From NCBI RefSeq assembly GCF_000980835.1, contig NZ_CP011312.1, positions 1,240,001 through 1,304,000 on the forward strand: DNA of 64,000 bases. The letters are read 5' to 3'. Positions 1 to 8,861 of this stretch are shown here, in pieces; the first letter of the stretch is position 1; the number at the start of each line of letters is the position of its first letter. A model generated the notes under the pieces. It had not been told where the DNA came from and did not search any database. It was given only the letters and a program-made list of their open reading frames with translations. This DNA is from Corynebacterium kutscheri (GTDB lineage Bacteria; Actinomycetota; Actinomycetes; Mycobacteriales; Mycobacteriaceae). The translations under genes and the position numbers were made by a program.

Positions 1-267
1 TCCTTCCGGGCGCAAGGTAACAGAACGATCTCCACGGTCAGCGAAAGTGTACATTTCTTTACTTACCACATCGGTAGATTCGCCTACACCGCGTGCAAAC
101 AAAGAAGTGTCTTCAAAAACTGGAAGCTCAATGTGCTCATAGCCTGCCAGATGCGCTTGATGGGCAAAACTATCGCGTACCGCAATGAACTCAGCAGAGT
201 GTGGTGGCAGGTAGTCAGGAACGCCCTTGGGGGCAGAAAACGTTGTTATCTTCTTTGTCTCACTCAC
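1..267 (-). CDS. hisS: Histidyl-tRNA synthetase, N-terminal part (cut by window edge)
   Basis: Only the first 89 codons lie in the window. From a GTG at 267 the translation begins [19 protein letters not shown], the typical start of a class II histidyl-tRNA synthetase, and continues through the motif 1 region ([18 protein letters not shown]) to TLRPEG at the window edge, where motif 2 would follow. The enzyme charges tRNA-His with histidine in the cytoplasm. It lies 11 nt downstream of the metallo-hydrolase gene on the same strand, so the two are probably co-transcribed, as in other corynebacteria. The missing C-terminus is due to the window edge, not to damage. Confidence 0.93.
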   Translation of the reverse strand, partial: MSETKKITTFSAPKGVPDYLPPHSAEFIAVRDSFAHQAHLAGYEHIELPVFEDTSLFARGVGESTDVVSKEMYTFADRGDRSVTLRPEG

Positions 268-278
268 AGATAAGTATC

Positions 279-908
279 CTAGCGGAGAAATGGATTAGTC
301 ATGCGTTCAGCACGCATTGTGGTAATCGGACCATGTCCGGGAAGTATTTGTAGACGATCATCAAGGGTGAGCACTTGTTCTTGCAGGCTGCGCTGCATAT
401 CTTTCGGGTTGCTTTGAGCCAAATCAGTACGTCCAATCGATCCTTTAAAGACAACGTCACCAGAAAAACAAAATTCGTCGCTTACGAATAACACAGAACC
501 TGGTGAATGCCCGGGAGCATGACGAACCTCAAATTTTTGCTCCCCTAAACTAATATGCTCCCCGTGGTTAAGATGAAACAGCTGCTTAATAGGAGTCATA
601 TGTGCAGCGTCGAAAAGTATTTGAGATTCCGGAGAAACCCCTTCACCAGCAGCAAGCATAAACTCATCAGCGGGGTGTATATAAACCGGAACCTGGTGTT
701 TTAATGCTAAGGTTCCGGCATCACGAGTGTGATCAATATGCCCATGAGTAAGTATGATCTGCTCTAATATCAAGTCATTATCTAGGAGATGACGGTCGAT
801 ATGTGCAGCTGCGTGCATACCCGGATCAATGACAGTAACTTTTTTATCCGCAATAGCCAGGTAGCAATTTGTTTTATATGGCCCTGCAGCAAAACCAAGA
901 ATCTCCAT
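279..908 (-). CDS. MBL-fold metallo-hydrolase, glyoxalase II-like
   Basis: A 209-residue metallo-beta-lactamase-fold protein. The metal-binding signature THGHIDH is at residues 54-60, preceded by DPG (28-30) and followed by HAPGHSPG, a SGDVVF segment and a C-terminal LPGHGP motif, so all usual zinc ligands are present. Its length and motifs match the single-domain glyoxalase II-like hydrolases encoded next to hisS in actinobacteria. The true substrate is unknown; hydrolysis of a glutathione- or mycothiol-type thioester is only an analogy. ATG start at 908. A terminator at 926-959 separates it from the upstream tpx gene. Confidence 0.85.
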   Translation of the reverse strand: MEILGFAAGPYKTNCYLAIADKKVTVIDPGMHAAAHIDRHLLDNDLILEQIILTHGHIDHTRDAGTLALKHQVPVYIHPADEFMLAAGEGVSPESQILFDAAHMTPIKQLFHLNHGEHISLGEQKFEVRHAPGHSPGSVLFVSDEFCFSGDVVFKGSIGRTDLAQSNPKDMQRSLQEQVLTLDDRLQILPGHGPITTMRAERMTNPFLR

Positions 909-925
909 AAACTACAGCATAACGT

Positions 926-959
926 GAAAAAGGACGAGTCTTTACTTGACTCGTCCTTT
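926..959 (-). terminator. Rho-independent terminator of tpx
   Basis: Perfect 12-bp stem AAAGGACGAGTC (929-940) pairing with 948-959 across a 7-nt loop. On the minus strand it is followed by a run of T, and it lies just after the tpx stop at 990. Confidence 0.85.
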
Positions 960-989
960 CAACTCATAGCGTCTATTTCATGGTCTTCT

Positions 990-1487
990 TTAAGCCAGCG
1001 CAGCTAAAGCAGCATCGTAATCTGGCTCGTCAGTGATTTCATTAACCAACTGTGTATACACAATTTTTCCCGAACCATCAGCAATAATAACGCTACGTGC
1101 TAGCAATCCTTGAAGTGGTGAACCAGCCAAAACTAGCCCATAATCAGCACCGAAAGAAGCACGGAATGCCGAAGTTGCCACAACGTTATCCAGACCTTCT
1201 GCACCACAGAAACGAGCGAGTGCAAAAGGAAGATCCATAGAAACACAAACAACAACTGTATCGTCAAGATCAGAAGCTAGCTCATTAAAACGTCGCACGC
1301 TTTGGGCGCATACACCGGTATCTACCGAAGGGAAAATGTTAAGCACAATGCGCTTTCCAGCAAAATCTTCATTGGTTACTTCGGAAAGATCCGTGCGTAG
1401 CAATTCAAACCGAGGAAGCATCTCACCTACTGCTGGGATATCACCAGAGGTTTCAGTTGGTTCACCTTTAAAAAGAATTTCACTCAT
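990..1487 (-). CDS. tpx: Thiol peroxidase Tpx (atypical 2-Cys peroxiredoxin)
   Basis: A 165-residue peroxiredoxin that reduces H2O2 and alkyl hydroperoxides with thioredoxin as electron donor. Counting from MSEILFKG, the peroxidatic Cys is C60 in [12 protein letters not shown] and the resolving Cys is C94 in RFCGAEGL. The 34-residue spacing equals that of the Tpx family (C61/C95 in E. coli). An in-frame GTG three codons upstream (1496) could also be the start; neither start has a clear Shine-Dalgarno, and the ATG is preferred because the family usually begins just before the first strand. It stands alone on the minus strand with its own terminator. Confidence 0.93.
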   Translation of the reverse strand: MSEILFKGEPTETSGDIPAVGEMLPRFELLRTDLSEVTNEDFAGKRIVLNIFPSVDTGVCAQSVRRFNELASDLDDTVVVCVSMDLPFALARFCGAEGLDNVVATSAFRASFGADYGLVLAGSPLQGLLARSVIIADGSGKIVYTQLVNEITDEPDYDAALAALA

Positions 1488-1819
1488 GACGACCACAATA
1501 GCTAAAGCTTCATAGGTGCGCCATAGGTGTCTCTGCCGGCAAAAATATCAGATTAACGATAAAACCCATTTTAGAAATATAGGCAATAAGCAGGTAAAAC
1601 ATTCCTTTATAATTGCTTATCGACGATCACTTATACCAGCATTTATTTTGTTTCCCAGTGCATAATTACACATACGGTTCATTTATTTCACTTCATCACA
1701 TGCACCAAAGCTTTTACCCATTAGTCTCAGTGCACAGCGTAAATGCAATTTTTTACCTTTTATTAGTTACAATTGACCACGTTTTCATTGCATCAGATTA
1801 TTGAAGGGCTTAGAAAAAG
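1488..1819. other. Intergenic region between tpx and the cyclophilin gene
   Basis: About 330 bp of AT-rich DNA between divergent genes, presumably holding both promoters. No conserved coding frame, RNA gene or strong repeat was seen. Confidence 0.5.
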
Positions 1820-2662
1820 GTGAGCACGAATAAGCAACGCCGCGAGGACGCTATGCGCAGCCTCGACAAAGAGATTAAATCTCGTGACCGCGCGGAAAAA
1901 ACGAAACCACTCGGTGTTGCCGCAGCAGCGGCAGTCGCCCTTCTCGTTATCGTAAGCGGTATCTATTTTGCCGCGACAAACACTAACGAAGAAGACGTCA
2001 CCGCAGAATCCACCACCTCTACTACTCGGTCTGCGGATTCTAAGACATTGTCGCTTACCCGTGAGACCCCACTTGCCGATACCGTTAGCTGTAGCTACCC
2101 AGATGCTGGCACCGCCTCTAAAGAGATTTCCAAGCCACAAACTGAAAATATCTCTACAAAGGGCACTGTGACGGTTACTTTGACCACCAACCAAGGTGAC
2201 ATCCCTATGGAGCTTGATCGTAGTGTTGCTCCATGTACGGTTAATGCGATCGAGCACTTTGCCAACAATGGCTACTACGATGACACCATTTGCCACCGTT
2301 TGACCACTTCAGGCATTTTTGTTCTCCAATGTGGTGACCCTTCCGGCACTGGTGCCGGTGGCCCAGGATTCTCCTTCGCTAATGAATACCCCACCGATGA
2401 GGCCGCAGATACTTCCACCCCGGTTACCTACCCACGTGGTTCTATCGCTATGGCTAACGCTGGTGCCGATACCAACGGTTCACAATTCTTCCTCAACTAC
2501 CAGGATTCCCCACTTGCTCCTTCCTACACCTATTTCGGCCAGGTTACCGATTCTGGCCTGAACACCCTTGACGCTATTGCTGATAAGGGAACCGCTAATG
2601 GTGGCGGAGATGGCAGCCCTGCGGAAGAAGTACGCATTACTAAAGTATCCGTTACTTCCTAA
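1820..2662 (+). CDS. Membrane-anchored peptidyl-prolyl cis-trans isomerase (cyclophilin type)
   Basis: A 280-residue protein with a short, highly charged N-terminus (residues 1-30), one membrane segment (about 31-52, alanine- and valine-rich), a Ser/Thr-rich linker (53-105) and a cyclophilin domain (about 105-280). The domain shows MELDRSVAPCTVNAIEHFA, GSIAMANAGADTNGSQFF and a TYFGQV segment typical of bacterial PpiB-like cyclophilins. It would catalyse prolyl isomerisation of proteins outside the cytoplasmic membrane. GTG start at 1820. Corynebacteria and mycobacteria carry a similar membrane-bound cyclophilin near rel. It is a single gene with a terminator at 2712-2757. Confidence 0.9.
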   Translation: MSTNKQRREDAMRSLDKEIKSRDRAEKTKPLGVAAAAAVALLVIVSGIYFAATNTNEEDVTAESTTSTTRSADSKTLSLTRETPLADTVSCSYPDAGTASKEISKPQTENISTKGTVTVTLTTNQGDIPMELDRSVAPCTVNAIEHFANNGYYDDTICHRLTTSGIFVLQCGDPSGTGAGGPGFSFANEYPTDEAADTSTPVTYPRGSIAMANAGADTNGSQFFLNYQDSPLAPSYTYFGQVTDSGLNTLDAIADKGTANGGGDGSPAEEVRITKVSVTS

Positions 2663-2711
2663 GAAGATTTACTACCTAGAAGCTATTTAATTGCACTAAC
2701 GAGTAGTTTTA

Positions 2712-2757
2712 GCTGGTCTGGTTCTGTTGTGATAGCAGAATCAGACCAGTTTCTTTT
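2712..2757 (+). terminator. Terminator after the cyclophilin gene
   Basis: An inverted repeat, CTGGTCTGGTTCTG paired with CAGAATCAGACCAG with G-T wobbles, is followed by TTTCTTTTTAT. Confidence 0.8.
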
Positions 2758-3057
2758 TATCCACATAAGAAAGCTGATAACCCGTTGGCAATCTTTCTTA
2801 CTTTTATCCGTAGCAAATAACTACATGCTTGTCGACGTGAAAAATCACCATAGAGGATTTATTTTAGTTATCGCTTTCCTTCCTTAACGCACCCTAATGC
2901 AAACGTTTTAAACTATTAAAATAAAAGAAAATAAACAACACTGACTTTCAGTATTAAGTTCTCTATAATTCTACGTAGAAATGTTTTTAGTAGAAAAGTG
3001 CACCTCACACCGTATTATCAAGAAATTCACAGGATGAAATAGAAGCCATGAAAACAC

Positions 3058-3086
3058 TTGCACACATATTTGACTTAGGTTAAAGT
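3058..3086 (+). promoter_or_regulatory. Candidate sigma-A promoter of the first small secreted protein
   Basis: TTGCAC (3058-3063) and TAAAGT (3081-3086) are 17 bp apart, about 50 bp before the ATG at 3135. The fit to a housekeeping -35/-10 is fair and the assignment is inferred. Confidence 0.4.
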
Positions 3087-3134
3087 GACTCGAGAACTTA
3101 ATATTCGCCCCTTAAAATTTAAGGATTTACACTT

Positions 3135-3515
3135 ATGAAGCTCGTTTCCCGCAAAGCACTGCTTGCAGTCGCTACTGCAACCGCTGTTTCCTTCTCCGGC
3201 GTAGTTCCTGCTTACGCTCAGGAGACCACCACCGAGACTACTACCACTCAAGAAGCAGCAACTGAAACTACAGCTGCTGAAGAAAAGAAAGAAGAGAAAA
3301 AACCAGATAACGGCAGCGCAAACGGCAGCACCGACAAGGATAAGAACAATGGTTCTGCCAACGGTTCTTCTGATATCACCGCTGGTTCCTCCGATGAGAA
3401 GGGCAAGATTGACACCAAGAAGCTTCGTGATTGGTTCGCTATCATCTCTACCGTTATCGGTGTTCTTACTGCCGCTTTGACCTTTGCCGGTAAATTGCAG
3501 AACTTCCTCAAGTAA
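3135..3515 (+). CDS. Small secreted protein with hydrophobic C-terminal helix (tandem copy 1)
   Basis: A 126-residue exported protein of unknown function. A Sec signal peptide (1-28, ending AYA) is followed by a Thr/Glu-rich stretch (29-50), a Lys/Glu patch, a low-complexity region with two NGSANGS-type repeats (55-90), and a hydrophobic or amphipathic helix (about 98-126) ending GKLQNFLK. The last 28 residues match the next gene at 19 positions. The mature protein has no cysteine. The disordered stalk plus terminal helix suggests a cell-envelope or mycomembrane protein similar in style to small corynebacterial porins or mycoloylated proteins, but no homology to PorA, PorH or ProtX is visible by eye. 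A weak AAGGA lies about 10 nt before the ATG. Confidence 0.8.
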   Translation: MKLVSRKALLAVATATAVSFSGVVPAYAQETTTETTTTQEAATETTAAEEKKEEKKPDNGSANGSTDKDKNNGSANGSSDITAGSSDEKGKIDTKKLRDWFAIISTVIGVLTAALTFAGKLQNFLK

Positions 3516-3537
3516 TTTTTGAAATACTTGAGCATTC

Positions 3538-3578
3538 AATTGGCTTTCAGTATGTACTGAAAGCCAATTTGTTTTCTT
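3538..3578 (+). terminator. Terminator between the two small secreted protein genes
   Basis: Perfect 15-bp stem (3538-3552 with 3555-3569) containing TTGGCTTTCAG, followed by TTTGTTTTCTT. It implies that the second gene has its own promoter. Confidence 0.85.
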
Positions 3579-3634
3579 AAATAAGTCTAACGATCTTTGC
3601 ATAGATCTTTAACTAAAGCTAAACTGGCGAATCA

Positions 3635-3650
3635 TTTAGCATATGCTAAA
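3635..3650. repeat. Perfect 16-bp palindrome upstream of copy 2
   Basis: TTTAGCATATGCTAAA is perfectly self-complementary and lies 25 bp before the start codon at 3676. It could be an operator or a weak hairpin preceding the T-run at about 3653-3658. Confidence 0.6.
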
Positions 3651-3675
3651 AATTTTTTAATTCGGAAGGTATTTC

Positions 3676-3933
3676 ATGTCGCTTCGTAAAGGTATCGCAG
3701 CTGTAGCAACTGCAACCGCACTAACCTGTGCAACCGTTTCTGTTCCTGCTCATGCAGAAACCACTACTCAGGAAATCACTACTCAGACCACTGCAGAAAA
3801 ACAGGATTCAGGTTCTTCTTCTAACCTTGATGTAAAAGAAATCGCTGCCTGGGCTAGCATTGTCAGCACCATCATTGGTATTGCGACTGCTCTGCTTACC
3901 TTCACCGGCAAGCTACAGAACTTCCTCAAGTAA
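3676..3933 (+). CDS. Small secreted protein with hydrophobic C-terminal helix (tandem copy 2)
   Basis: An 85-residue paralogue of the preceding gene. Its signal peptide (1-27, ending AHA) resembles that of copy 1. A short Thr/Gln/Ser-rich linker (28-50) replaces the longer repeat region of copy 1, and the C-terminal helix (58-85) ends in the same GKLQNFLK. Both helices keep a central Ser-Thr pair (ISTVIG in copy 1, VSTIIG in copy 2). A strong GGAAGG lies 6 nt before the ATG. Sequence divergence plus conserved ends points to an old tandem duplication with selection on the export signal and the helix. Function unknown; see findings. Confidence 0.8.
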   Translation: MSLRKGIAAVATATALTCATVSVPAHAETTTQEITTQTTAEKQDSGSSSNLDVKEIAAWASIVSTIIGIATALLTFTGKLQNFLK

Positions 3934-3949
3934 TAATTTTTGAAAATAA

Positions 3950-3989
3950 AAAGTGGGAGTATAGATATTTCTATCTATACTCCCACTTT
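3950..3989. terminator. Bidirectional terminator shared by copy 2 and rel
   Basis: Perfect 18-bp stem (3950-3967 with 3972-3989, core AGTGGGAGTATAGATA) and a 4-nt loop, with T-rich sequence on both exits. It sits between the convergent stops at 3933 and 3997. Confidence 0.88.
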
Positions 3990-3996
3990 CTTTTCT

Positions 3997-6279
3997 TTAG
4001 CCCCCAGCGGTTACCCGGTAAACATCAAAAACGCCTTCCGTATTGCGTAATTGAGTCATTAAACTTCCCAATTGTTTAGTATCAGAAACAGTGAAAGTAA
4101 AACGCACTGTTGCCACATGATCATCAGAAGAATGCGAATTCATGGCGATCACCTGAACTCGTTGCTCATTGACAACTCTAGTAAGCTCCATCAATAAGCC
4201 GCTTCGGTCTAAGGCTTCTAATTGCAAAGTGGCGGCAAAAACCGTCGTTTTGTCTTCTGAAGCCCAGGAAACATTTATCAGCCGGGCAGTTTCTTCCTGA
4301 AGTTTTTCCGCATTCGTACAATCAACTCGGTGCACAGATACTCCGCCACCGCGAGTAACGAAACCAAAAATCTTATCCCCAGGAACTGGCATACAACACT
4401 TGGCCAGCTTAGCCATCACATCAGGGCTTCCCTCAACCAAAATTCCGGAGGAATCCGATACCTTTTGCTTTGAGGTCACCAGTTCGCTAAACGGAGTGCG
4501 TGCAACCAACGTGTCTTCGGCATCTTCGATATTTCCAAATGCCGCCATAAGACGGTGTGCCACATGTCTAGCAGTAACGCTGCCTGCACCAATCGCGGCA
4601 TAAAGAGCGTCAACATCTGGATAATGCAGCTGAGTGGCTACTTCCTTCATCGACTGAGCATTAAACAATCGATGCATTGGTAGCCCACCGCGCTGTACCT
4701 CAGCAGCTAAAGCATCCCGACCGGCCTCTAAATATTCTTCTCGACGCTCTTTAGCAAACCACTGTCTAATTTTTGCTTTTGCCCTAGGAGAGACTACAAA
4801 GTCTTGCCAATCCCGACTAGGGCCAGCGTTTTGATCCTTTGAGGTAAAAATCTCTACTCTGTCGCCAGATTTAAGCGTTGACTCCAAAGCAACCAATTTG
4901 CCATTGATTTTTGCACCAATGCACCTATGCCCCACCTCAGTATGTACTGCATAAGCAAAATCAATTGGAGTAGCATCTGCCGGCAGATTTACCACATCGC
5001 CTTTAGGAGTGAACACGAAAATCTGCTTACTTGTTAGGTCATAGCGCAAACTATCAAGGAACTCATTGGGATCAGCAGCTTCTTTTTGCCAATCCAATAA
5101 TTGACGCATCCAGGCCATCTGATCTACTTCAGATTGTTCGCCTTTATGGCTACCTTTAGTTTCCTTATATCGCCAGTGGGCAGCGATACCAAATTCTGCA
5201 TTGTAATGCATTTCATGGGTACGCACTTGTACTTCAATAGGTTTACCCACATCGCCCATAACCGTAGTATGCAGGGATTGATAAACACCAAATTTCGGGG
5301 AAGAAATATAATCTTTAAAGCGCCCTGGCATTGCAGAGAACAACGAGTGTACGACACCAATGGCCGCATAGCAATTGTTCACTGCATCGACTAAAACCCG
5401 AATTCCCACCAGATCAAAGATCTCATCGAAGTCTTTACCTCGCACAATCATCTTCTGGTAAATAGACCAATAATGTTTTGGTCGTCCCATAACCTCTGCT
5501 GGGATATGATTTTCTTTAAAAGCTGCGTTAAGTTGACCGGTAATCTCTTTAAGGTAACGATCTCTTGAAGGAGCTCGGTCAGCCACTAGGCGTACAACTT
5601 CTTGGTATTTTTTGGGATACAGAATTGCAAAAGAAAGATCTTCAAGTTCCCATTTCACACTGGCCATTCCCAACCGATGTGCCAGTGGCGCAATTACTTC
5701 GAGAGTTTGGCGCGCTTTTTTCGCTTGTTTTTCCGGCGGCAAGAACCGCATGGTACGCATATTGTGTAACCGGTCAGCGACCTTGATTACCAACACACGT
5801 GGGTCTTGCGCCATAGCAACAATCATTTTACGGATTGTCTCAGCTTCTGCTGCAGCGCCTAGTGCCACCTTATCAAGCTTGGTTACACCATCGACTAGTC
5901 GAGCAACTTCCTCACCGAAATCATCAGTGAGATCAGCTAAGGAATAATCTGTGTCTTCAACCGTATCGTGTAGTAAAGAAGCGACCAAAGTGGTGGTATC
6001 CATACCAATTTCGGCAGCAATCGTCGCTACAGCTAATGGGTGGGTGATATATGGATCACCAGATTTGCGATACACACCATCATGTAGACGCTCTGCGGTT
6101 TCATAGGCACGTTCTAGCAATTGAGCATCTGCACGAGGATGAAACTCTCGGTGGATACTTAACAACGGCTCCAAAACTGGGTTAATTTTGACCCTATTAC
6201 CGGTCAAACTGCGTGCAAGCCGCGCTGACATGCTTCGCACAGAAGACTGCTGACGCGCGGGGCGGTTATCCTGTGTCAT
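3997..6279 (-). CDS. rel: Bifunctional (p)ppGpp synthetase/hydrolase Rel
   Basis: A 760-residue RelA/SpoT homologue that makes and degrades the alarmone (p)ppGpp during starvation. The HD hydrolase domain is intact (H80, and H104-D105 in [10 protein letters not shown]). The synthetase domain carries RGKD at 280-283, the RxKD form typical of bifunctional enzymes rather than the EXDD of RelA-only synthetases. A TGS domain (about 420-480, [20 protein letters not shown]) and a C-terminal ACT domain (about 680-755) follow. Full length for the actinobacterial family. It lies downstream of apt on the same strand, a widespread actinobacterial arrangement. ATG start at 6279. Confidence 0.96.
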   Translation of the reverse strand: MTQDNRPARQQSSVRSMSARLARSLTGNRVKINPVLEPLLSIHREFHPRADAQLLERAYETAERLHDGVYRKSGDPYITHPLAVATIAAEIGMDTTTLVASLLHDTVEDTDYSLADLTDDFGEEVARLVDGVTKLDKVALGAAAEAETIRKMIVAMAQDPRVLVIKVADRLHNMRTMRFLPPEKQAKKARQTLEVIAPLAHRLGMASVKWELEDLSFAILYPKKYQEVVRLVADRAPSRDRYLKEITGQLNAAFKENHIPAEVMGRPKHYWSIYQKMIVRGKDFDEIFDLVGIRVLVDAVNNCYAAIGVVHSLFSAMPGRFKDYISSPKFGVYQSLHTTVMGDVGKPIEVQVRTHEMHYNAEFGIAAHWRYKETKGSHKGEQSEVDQMAWMRQLLDWQKEAADPNEFLDSLRYDLTSKQIFVFTPKGDVVNLPADATPIDFAYAVHTEVGHRCIGAKINGKLVALESTLKSGDRVEIFTSKDQNAGPSRDWQDFVVSPRAKAKIRQWFAKERREEYLEAGRDALAAEVQRGGLPMHRLFNAQSMKEVATQLHYPDVDALYAAIGAGSVTARHVAHRLMAAFGNIEDAEDTLVARTPFSELVTSKQKVSDSSGILVEGSPDVMAKLAKCCMPVPGDKIFGFVTRGGGVSVHRVDCTNAEKLQEETARLINVSWASEDKTTVFAATLQLEALDRSGLLMELTRVVNEQRVQVIAMNSHSSDDHVATVRFTFTVSDTKQLGSLMTQLRNTEGVFDVYRVTAGG

Positions 6280-6382
6280 ATGGTCAAATTCCTTGAATTT
6301 TCATTGGCGACGTATCTACTTCCAACACGTCTTAGGTGTCGTTCATTTCCCAAAAATGCCAAATACATCCGCCCATTAATTA

Positions 6383-6409
6383 TTGGCTGTGAGTTTTACC
6401 CACAGCCAA
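6383..6409 (-). terminator. Hairpin downstream of apt
   Basis: TTGGCTGTG (6383-6391) pairs with CACAGCCAA (6401-6409). It lies 10 nt past the apt stop but has only a weak T-tract, so termination may be partial and rel may be read through from apt. Confidence 0.45.
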
Positions 6410-6418
6410 ACACATTTT

Positions 6419-6964
6419 TTACTCATTAACGACGAAAAGCTCAGTTCCGGCCAACCGATCACGCCCGCCTAAACCAGGAACTTCCAAAACCACAGCAAAA
6501 CCTACAACTTCTGCGCCACAACGCTGAATCAAAGATTTCGCAGCGACCAAGGTGCCCCCAGTTGCTAAAACATCGTCGACAAGCACAATCTTTTTGCCTT
6601 GAATGTCTAATGAGCTTGCTGGTAGCTCGAGGGCTGCGCTGCCATATTCTAACGCGTATTCCTGAGTATGTACTGGCGGAGGCAACTTACCTTTTTTACG
6701 AATAGCCAAAATACCAGCACCCAATTTATAAGCAACAGCTGAGCCTAATAAAAAGCCCCGAGCATCTAAGCCGCCAACCATATCTGCCCCCATTTTTTCA
6801 GCCGCGAGAGTTAACTCATCAACAAGCAATTTAAAGGAATCAGCATCTGCAAGAACGGGAGTGAGATCCTCGAAAAGGACTCCCGGGACAGGGAAATCGG
6901 GAACAAGTCGAGTTTTTTCTTTTAAAGCTTGCTGAGCAGGGGTAAGTGTAAGATCTTGAATCAT
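6419..6964 (-). CDS. apt: Adenine phosphoribosyltransferase
   Basis: A 181-residue type I phosphoribosyltransferase that converts adenine and PRPP to AMP (purine salvage, cytoplasm). The PRPP-binding motif [14 protein letters not shown] is at 126-139, and the N-terminal [15 protein letters not shown] and [11 protein letters not shown] segments are characteristic of Apt. Length is normal. It sits between the solute-binding lipoprotein gene (17 bp upstream) and rel (139 bp downstream) on the minus strand, the order seen in other corynebacteria. Confidence 0.95.
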   Translation of the reverse strand: MIQDLTLTPAQQALKEKTRLVPDFPVPGVLFEDLTPVLADADSFKLLVDELTLAAEKMGADMVGGLDARGFLLGSAVAYKLGAGILAIRKKGKLPPPVHTQEYALEYGSAALELPASSLDIQGKKIVLVDDVLATGGTLVAAKSLIQRCGAEVVGFAVVLEVPGLGGRDRLAGTELFVVNE

Positions 6965-6980
6965 TATCTATGACGGGCCT

Positions 6981-8579
6981 TTAATTTTCTTTCCACCGAT
7001 CCATGTTCCAACCAATACCTGATCGGTCTGTATTTACTACTACGTTACTCACGAACCTCTCAGTTATGAAAACTCGTGGTTGAGTAGCCAAAGAAATTGT
7101 TTCCATGTGCTCCCAACTGGCCTGTTCATGAGCGCGTGTTTTTTCATAATCCGTGCTCTGATCAGCAACCGAAGCAAACTCATATATAGGGTCAATTTCT
7201 GTCAGAAAGGCATCAATTGTTCCCTCAGTATAAGTTTCATACCCCCACTGACTGACATGCGTTCGGCTTAATTCGCCTAAATTTGATCCTTCTACAGAGG
7301 CATCAACCACAGTAATCTCAGCGGCTGCACAACTGCGTGCAATAGCTTCCACCATAGCTGCTTTGCGCTCATCAGGACCAACATAACCAATGCGAATAGT
7401 CTGTCCGCTTAATTTCTTTGCTTCTTCAAGATTTATTTCCTGATAAGGAGCTAAAATATCACTCATCCCAGCTATTGCAGGATCAGCCCAACGTACTGTT
7501 CTAGCTACAACTGGTTGTACTGCTACCCCAGTGTATTGTGCAGAAATCTTGGCAACAGACATACGATCCATGCAGGAAGCAAAAGCACGGCGGTTCTCTG
7601 GCTGATAAAAAACACCTGCAGTGGCTAATATTAAAGATTCAGTTTGTACACCTGGTTCGGCAACAACAGAATAAGGATTATCGACTGCATCACGATCAAA
7701 CCAACTGATATTTTCTGTGTTATCAATATCAGCAACCTGTATATCGCCAGCTGCAGCTATTTCAGTCATATCTGTTCCGCGAGGCCATACAACCAAGCTA
7801 GCCAGATTAGCGGCTTCACCAAAATAATTTTCATTGCGTACCAACACAACTTCACCCTGGCTACCCACGCTAGAAATCTTAAAGGGACCAGCAGATACCT
7901 GTAGCTCAGGGTCAAAGGCAGAAAGATTAAAACCATCTTTCCAAATCTGTGCTACCTGTTCTAAAGCAGAAGTATCCTTTTCTTGCAGCGCTCGATTAAG
8001 TTCTTCAAGGCTCATTCCTGCTTTAACCGCAATCGCATGTGCAGGTAATAAAGTACCTGGACCAAAAAGTTGGCGCCAGCGAGAACCAAAGCCATCTTTG
8101 AACACAACCGTGGCTACTTTAGCGCCCGCAGTGCAATTTACTTTATCCACCTGCTGCATCAGCGGTAAATAAGAGTCAAAAAGTTCTGGCATGGTACCAG
8201 CAGTAAAAGCTAGTAGCACAGAATCGCACGTAATTGGTTGTCCATCGGAATACACTGCGTCATTCGCAATTGTATAAACGACTTGTTGCTGAATACCAGG
8301 TAGCACCCGAGTGGTTAGGAGGTCAGAATTAGGAATCATTTGACCTTTAGGTCCTAATACATATGCACTGGGATAAATACGCGTACTCAATAGAACTGCG
8401 TCTGTTGATGCCCCAATATAAGAGCCCGCATTAGTTGTTACCAATGCAGAATTCACAACATAACCAAATTGGCCATGACTAGGATTTCGGGCTTTCTCAT
8501 CTGCGGATCCACAAGCAGCAATTCCCAACGACAGCGCGCACAACAATGCGCTCAGTTTTCGAATACTTGCCTTTGGCAC
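6981..8579 (-). CDS. Lipoprotein, ABC-type peptide solute-binding protein (family 5)
   Basis: A 532-residue exported lipoprotein. The signal ends in a lipobox with Cys23 (GIAACGS). The body follows the SBP family 5 (DppA/OppA-like) plan: an N-terminal lobe with VVYTIANDAVYSDGQPITC, a middle part with GPFKI and an ENYFG segment, and a C-terminal lobe. No permease or ATPase genes adjoin it, so it is an orphan binding protein or works with components elsewhere. The location next to apt-rel and secDF matches the dciAE-type gene of C. glutamicum. Substrate unknown; peptide binding is inferred from the family. Confidence 0.85.
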   Translation of the reverse strand: MPKASIRKLSALLCALSLGIAACGSADEKARNPSHGQFGYVVNSALVTTNAGSYIGASTDAVLLSTRIYPSAYVLGPKGQMIPNSDLLTTRVLPGIQQQVVYTIANDAVYSDGQPITCDSVLLAFTAGTMPELFDSYLPLMQQVDKVNCTAGAKVATVVFKDGFGSRWRQLFGPGTLLPAHAIAVKAGMSLEELNRALQEKDTSALEQVAQIWKDGFNLSAFDPELQVSAGPFKISSVGSQGEVVLVRNENYFGEAANLASLVVWPRGTDMTEIAAAGDIQVADIDNTENISWFDRDAVDNPYSVVAEPGVQTESLILATAGVFYQPENRRAFASCMDRMSVAKISAQYTGVAVQPVVARTVRWADPAIAGMSDILAPYQEINLEEAKKLSGQTIRIGYVGPDERKAAMVEAIARSCAAAEITVVDASVEGSNLGELSRTHVSQWGYETYTEGTIDAFLTEIDPIYEFASVADQSTDYEKTRAHEQASWEHMETISLATQPRVFITERFVSNVVVNTDRSGIGWNMDRWKEN

Positions 8580-8745
8580 GCATTTTCTCCTCTATGCTGA
8601 TGAACGCATCTATCCTGCGTACATACTAGGAAATACCACATATAAATACGAATCGGGTAACACTTACTCAATTCAGTATAAATGGTGAAAACACTAGCAG
8701 TGAACTACCCCTATTCCAACTAATCTTGCCTATAACTAGGGTTCA

Positions 8746-8792
8746 CCATAAAAACGTAAAAAGTGCTTACATATTTAAATACGTAAGCACTT
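8746..8792 (-). terminator. Terminator downstream of secF
   Basis: AAGTGCTTAC (8761-8770) pairs with GTAAGCACTT (8783-8792). On the minus strand it is followed by TTTTTACGTTTTTA. It ends the secD-secF transcript. Confidence 0.8.
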
Positions 8793-8861
8793 CAAGCTAC
8801 TGCGATAAACGTCGTAACGCTTTATCCTAGATCACACTAAGTGTATTTACCTTAAGCTATA

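Larger units (their letters stand above)
2663..3134. other. Intergenic region upstream of the small secreted protein gene
   Basis: About 470 bp with very AT-rich sequence. It holds the terminator at 2712-2757 and a candidate promoter at 3058-3086. No coding frame with family features was found. Confidence 0.5.

Noticed and set aside
1613..1804. 63-codon plus-strand frame between tpx and the cyclophilin gene
   Set aside because: Composition follows AT-rich intergenic DNA, it has no Shine-Dalgarno and matches no family.
3074..3090. DtxR-like half site TTAGGTTA before the first small secreted gene
   Set aside because: Only one half matches the palindromic DtxR box; the other half does not follow.
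3248..3602. Minus-strand frames opposite the small secreted protein gene
   Set aside because: They are antisense shadows of the low-complexity Thr/Ser codons, without start signals.
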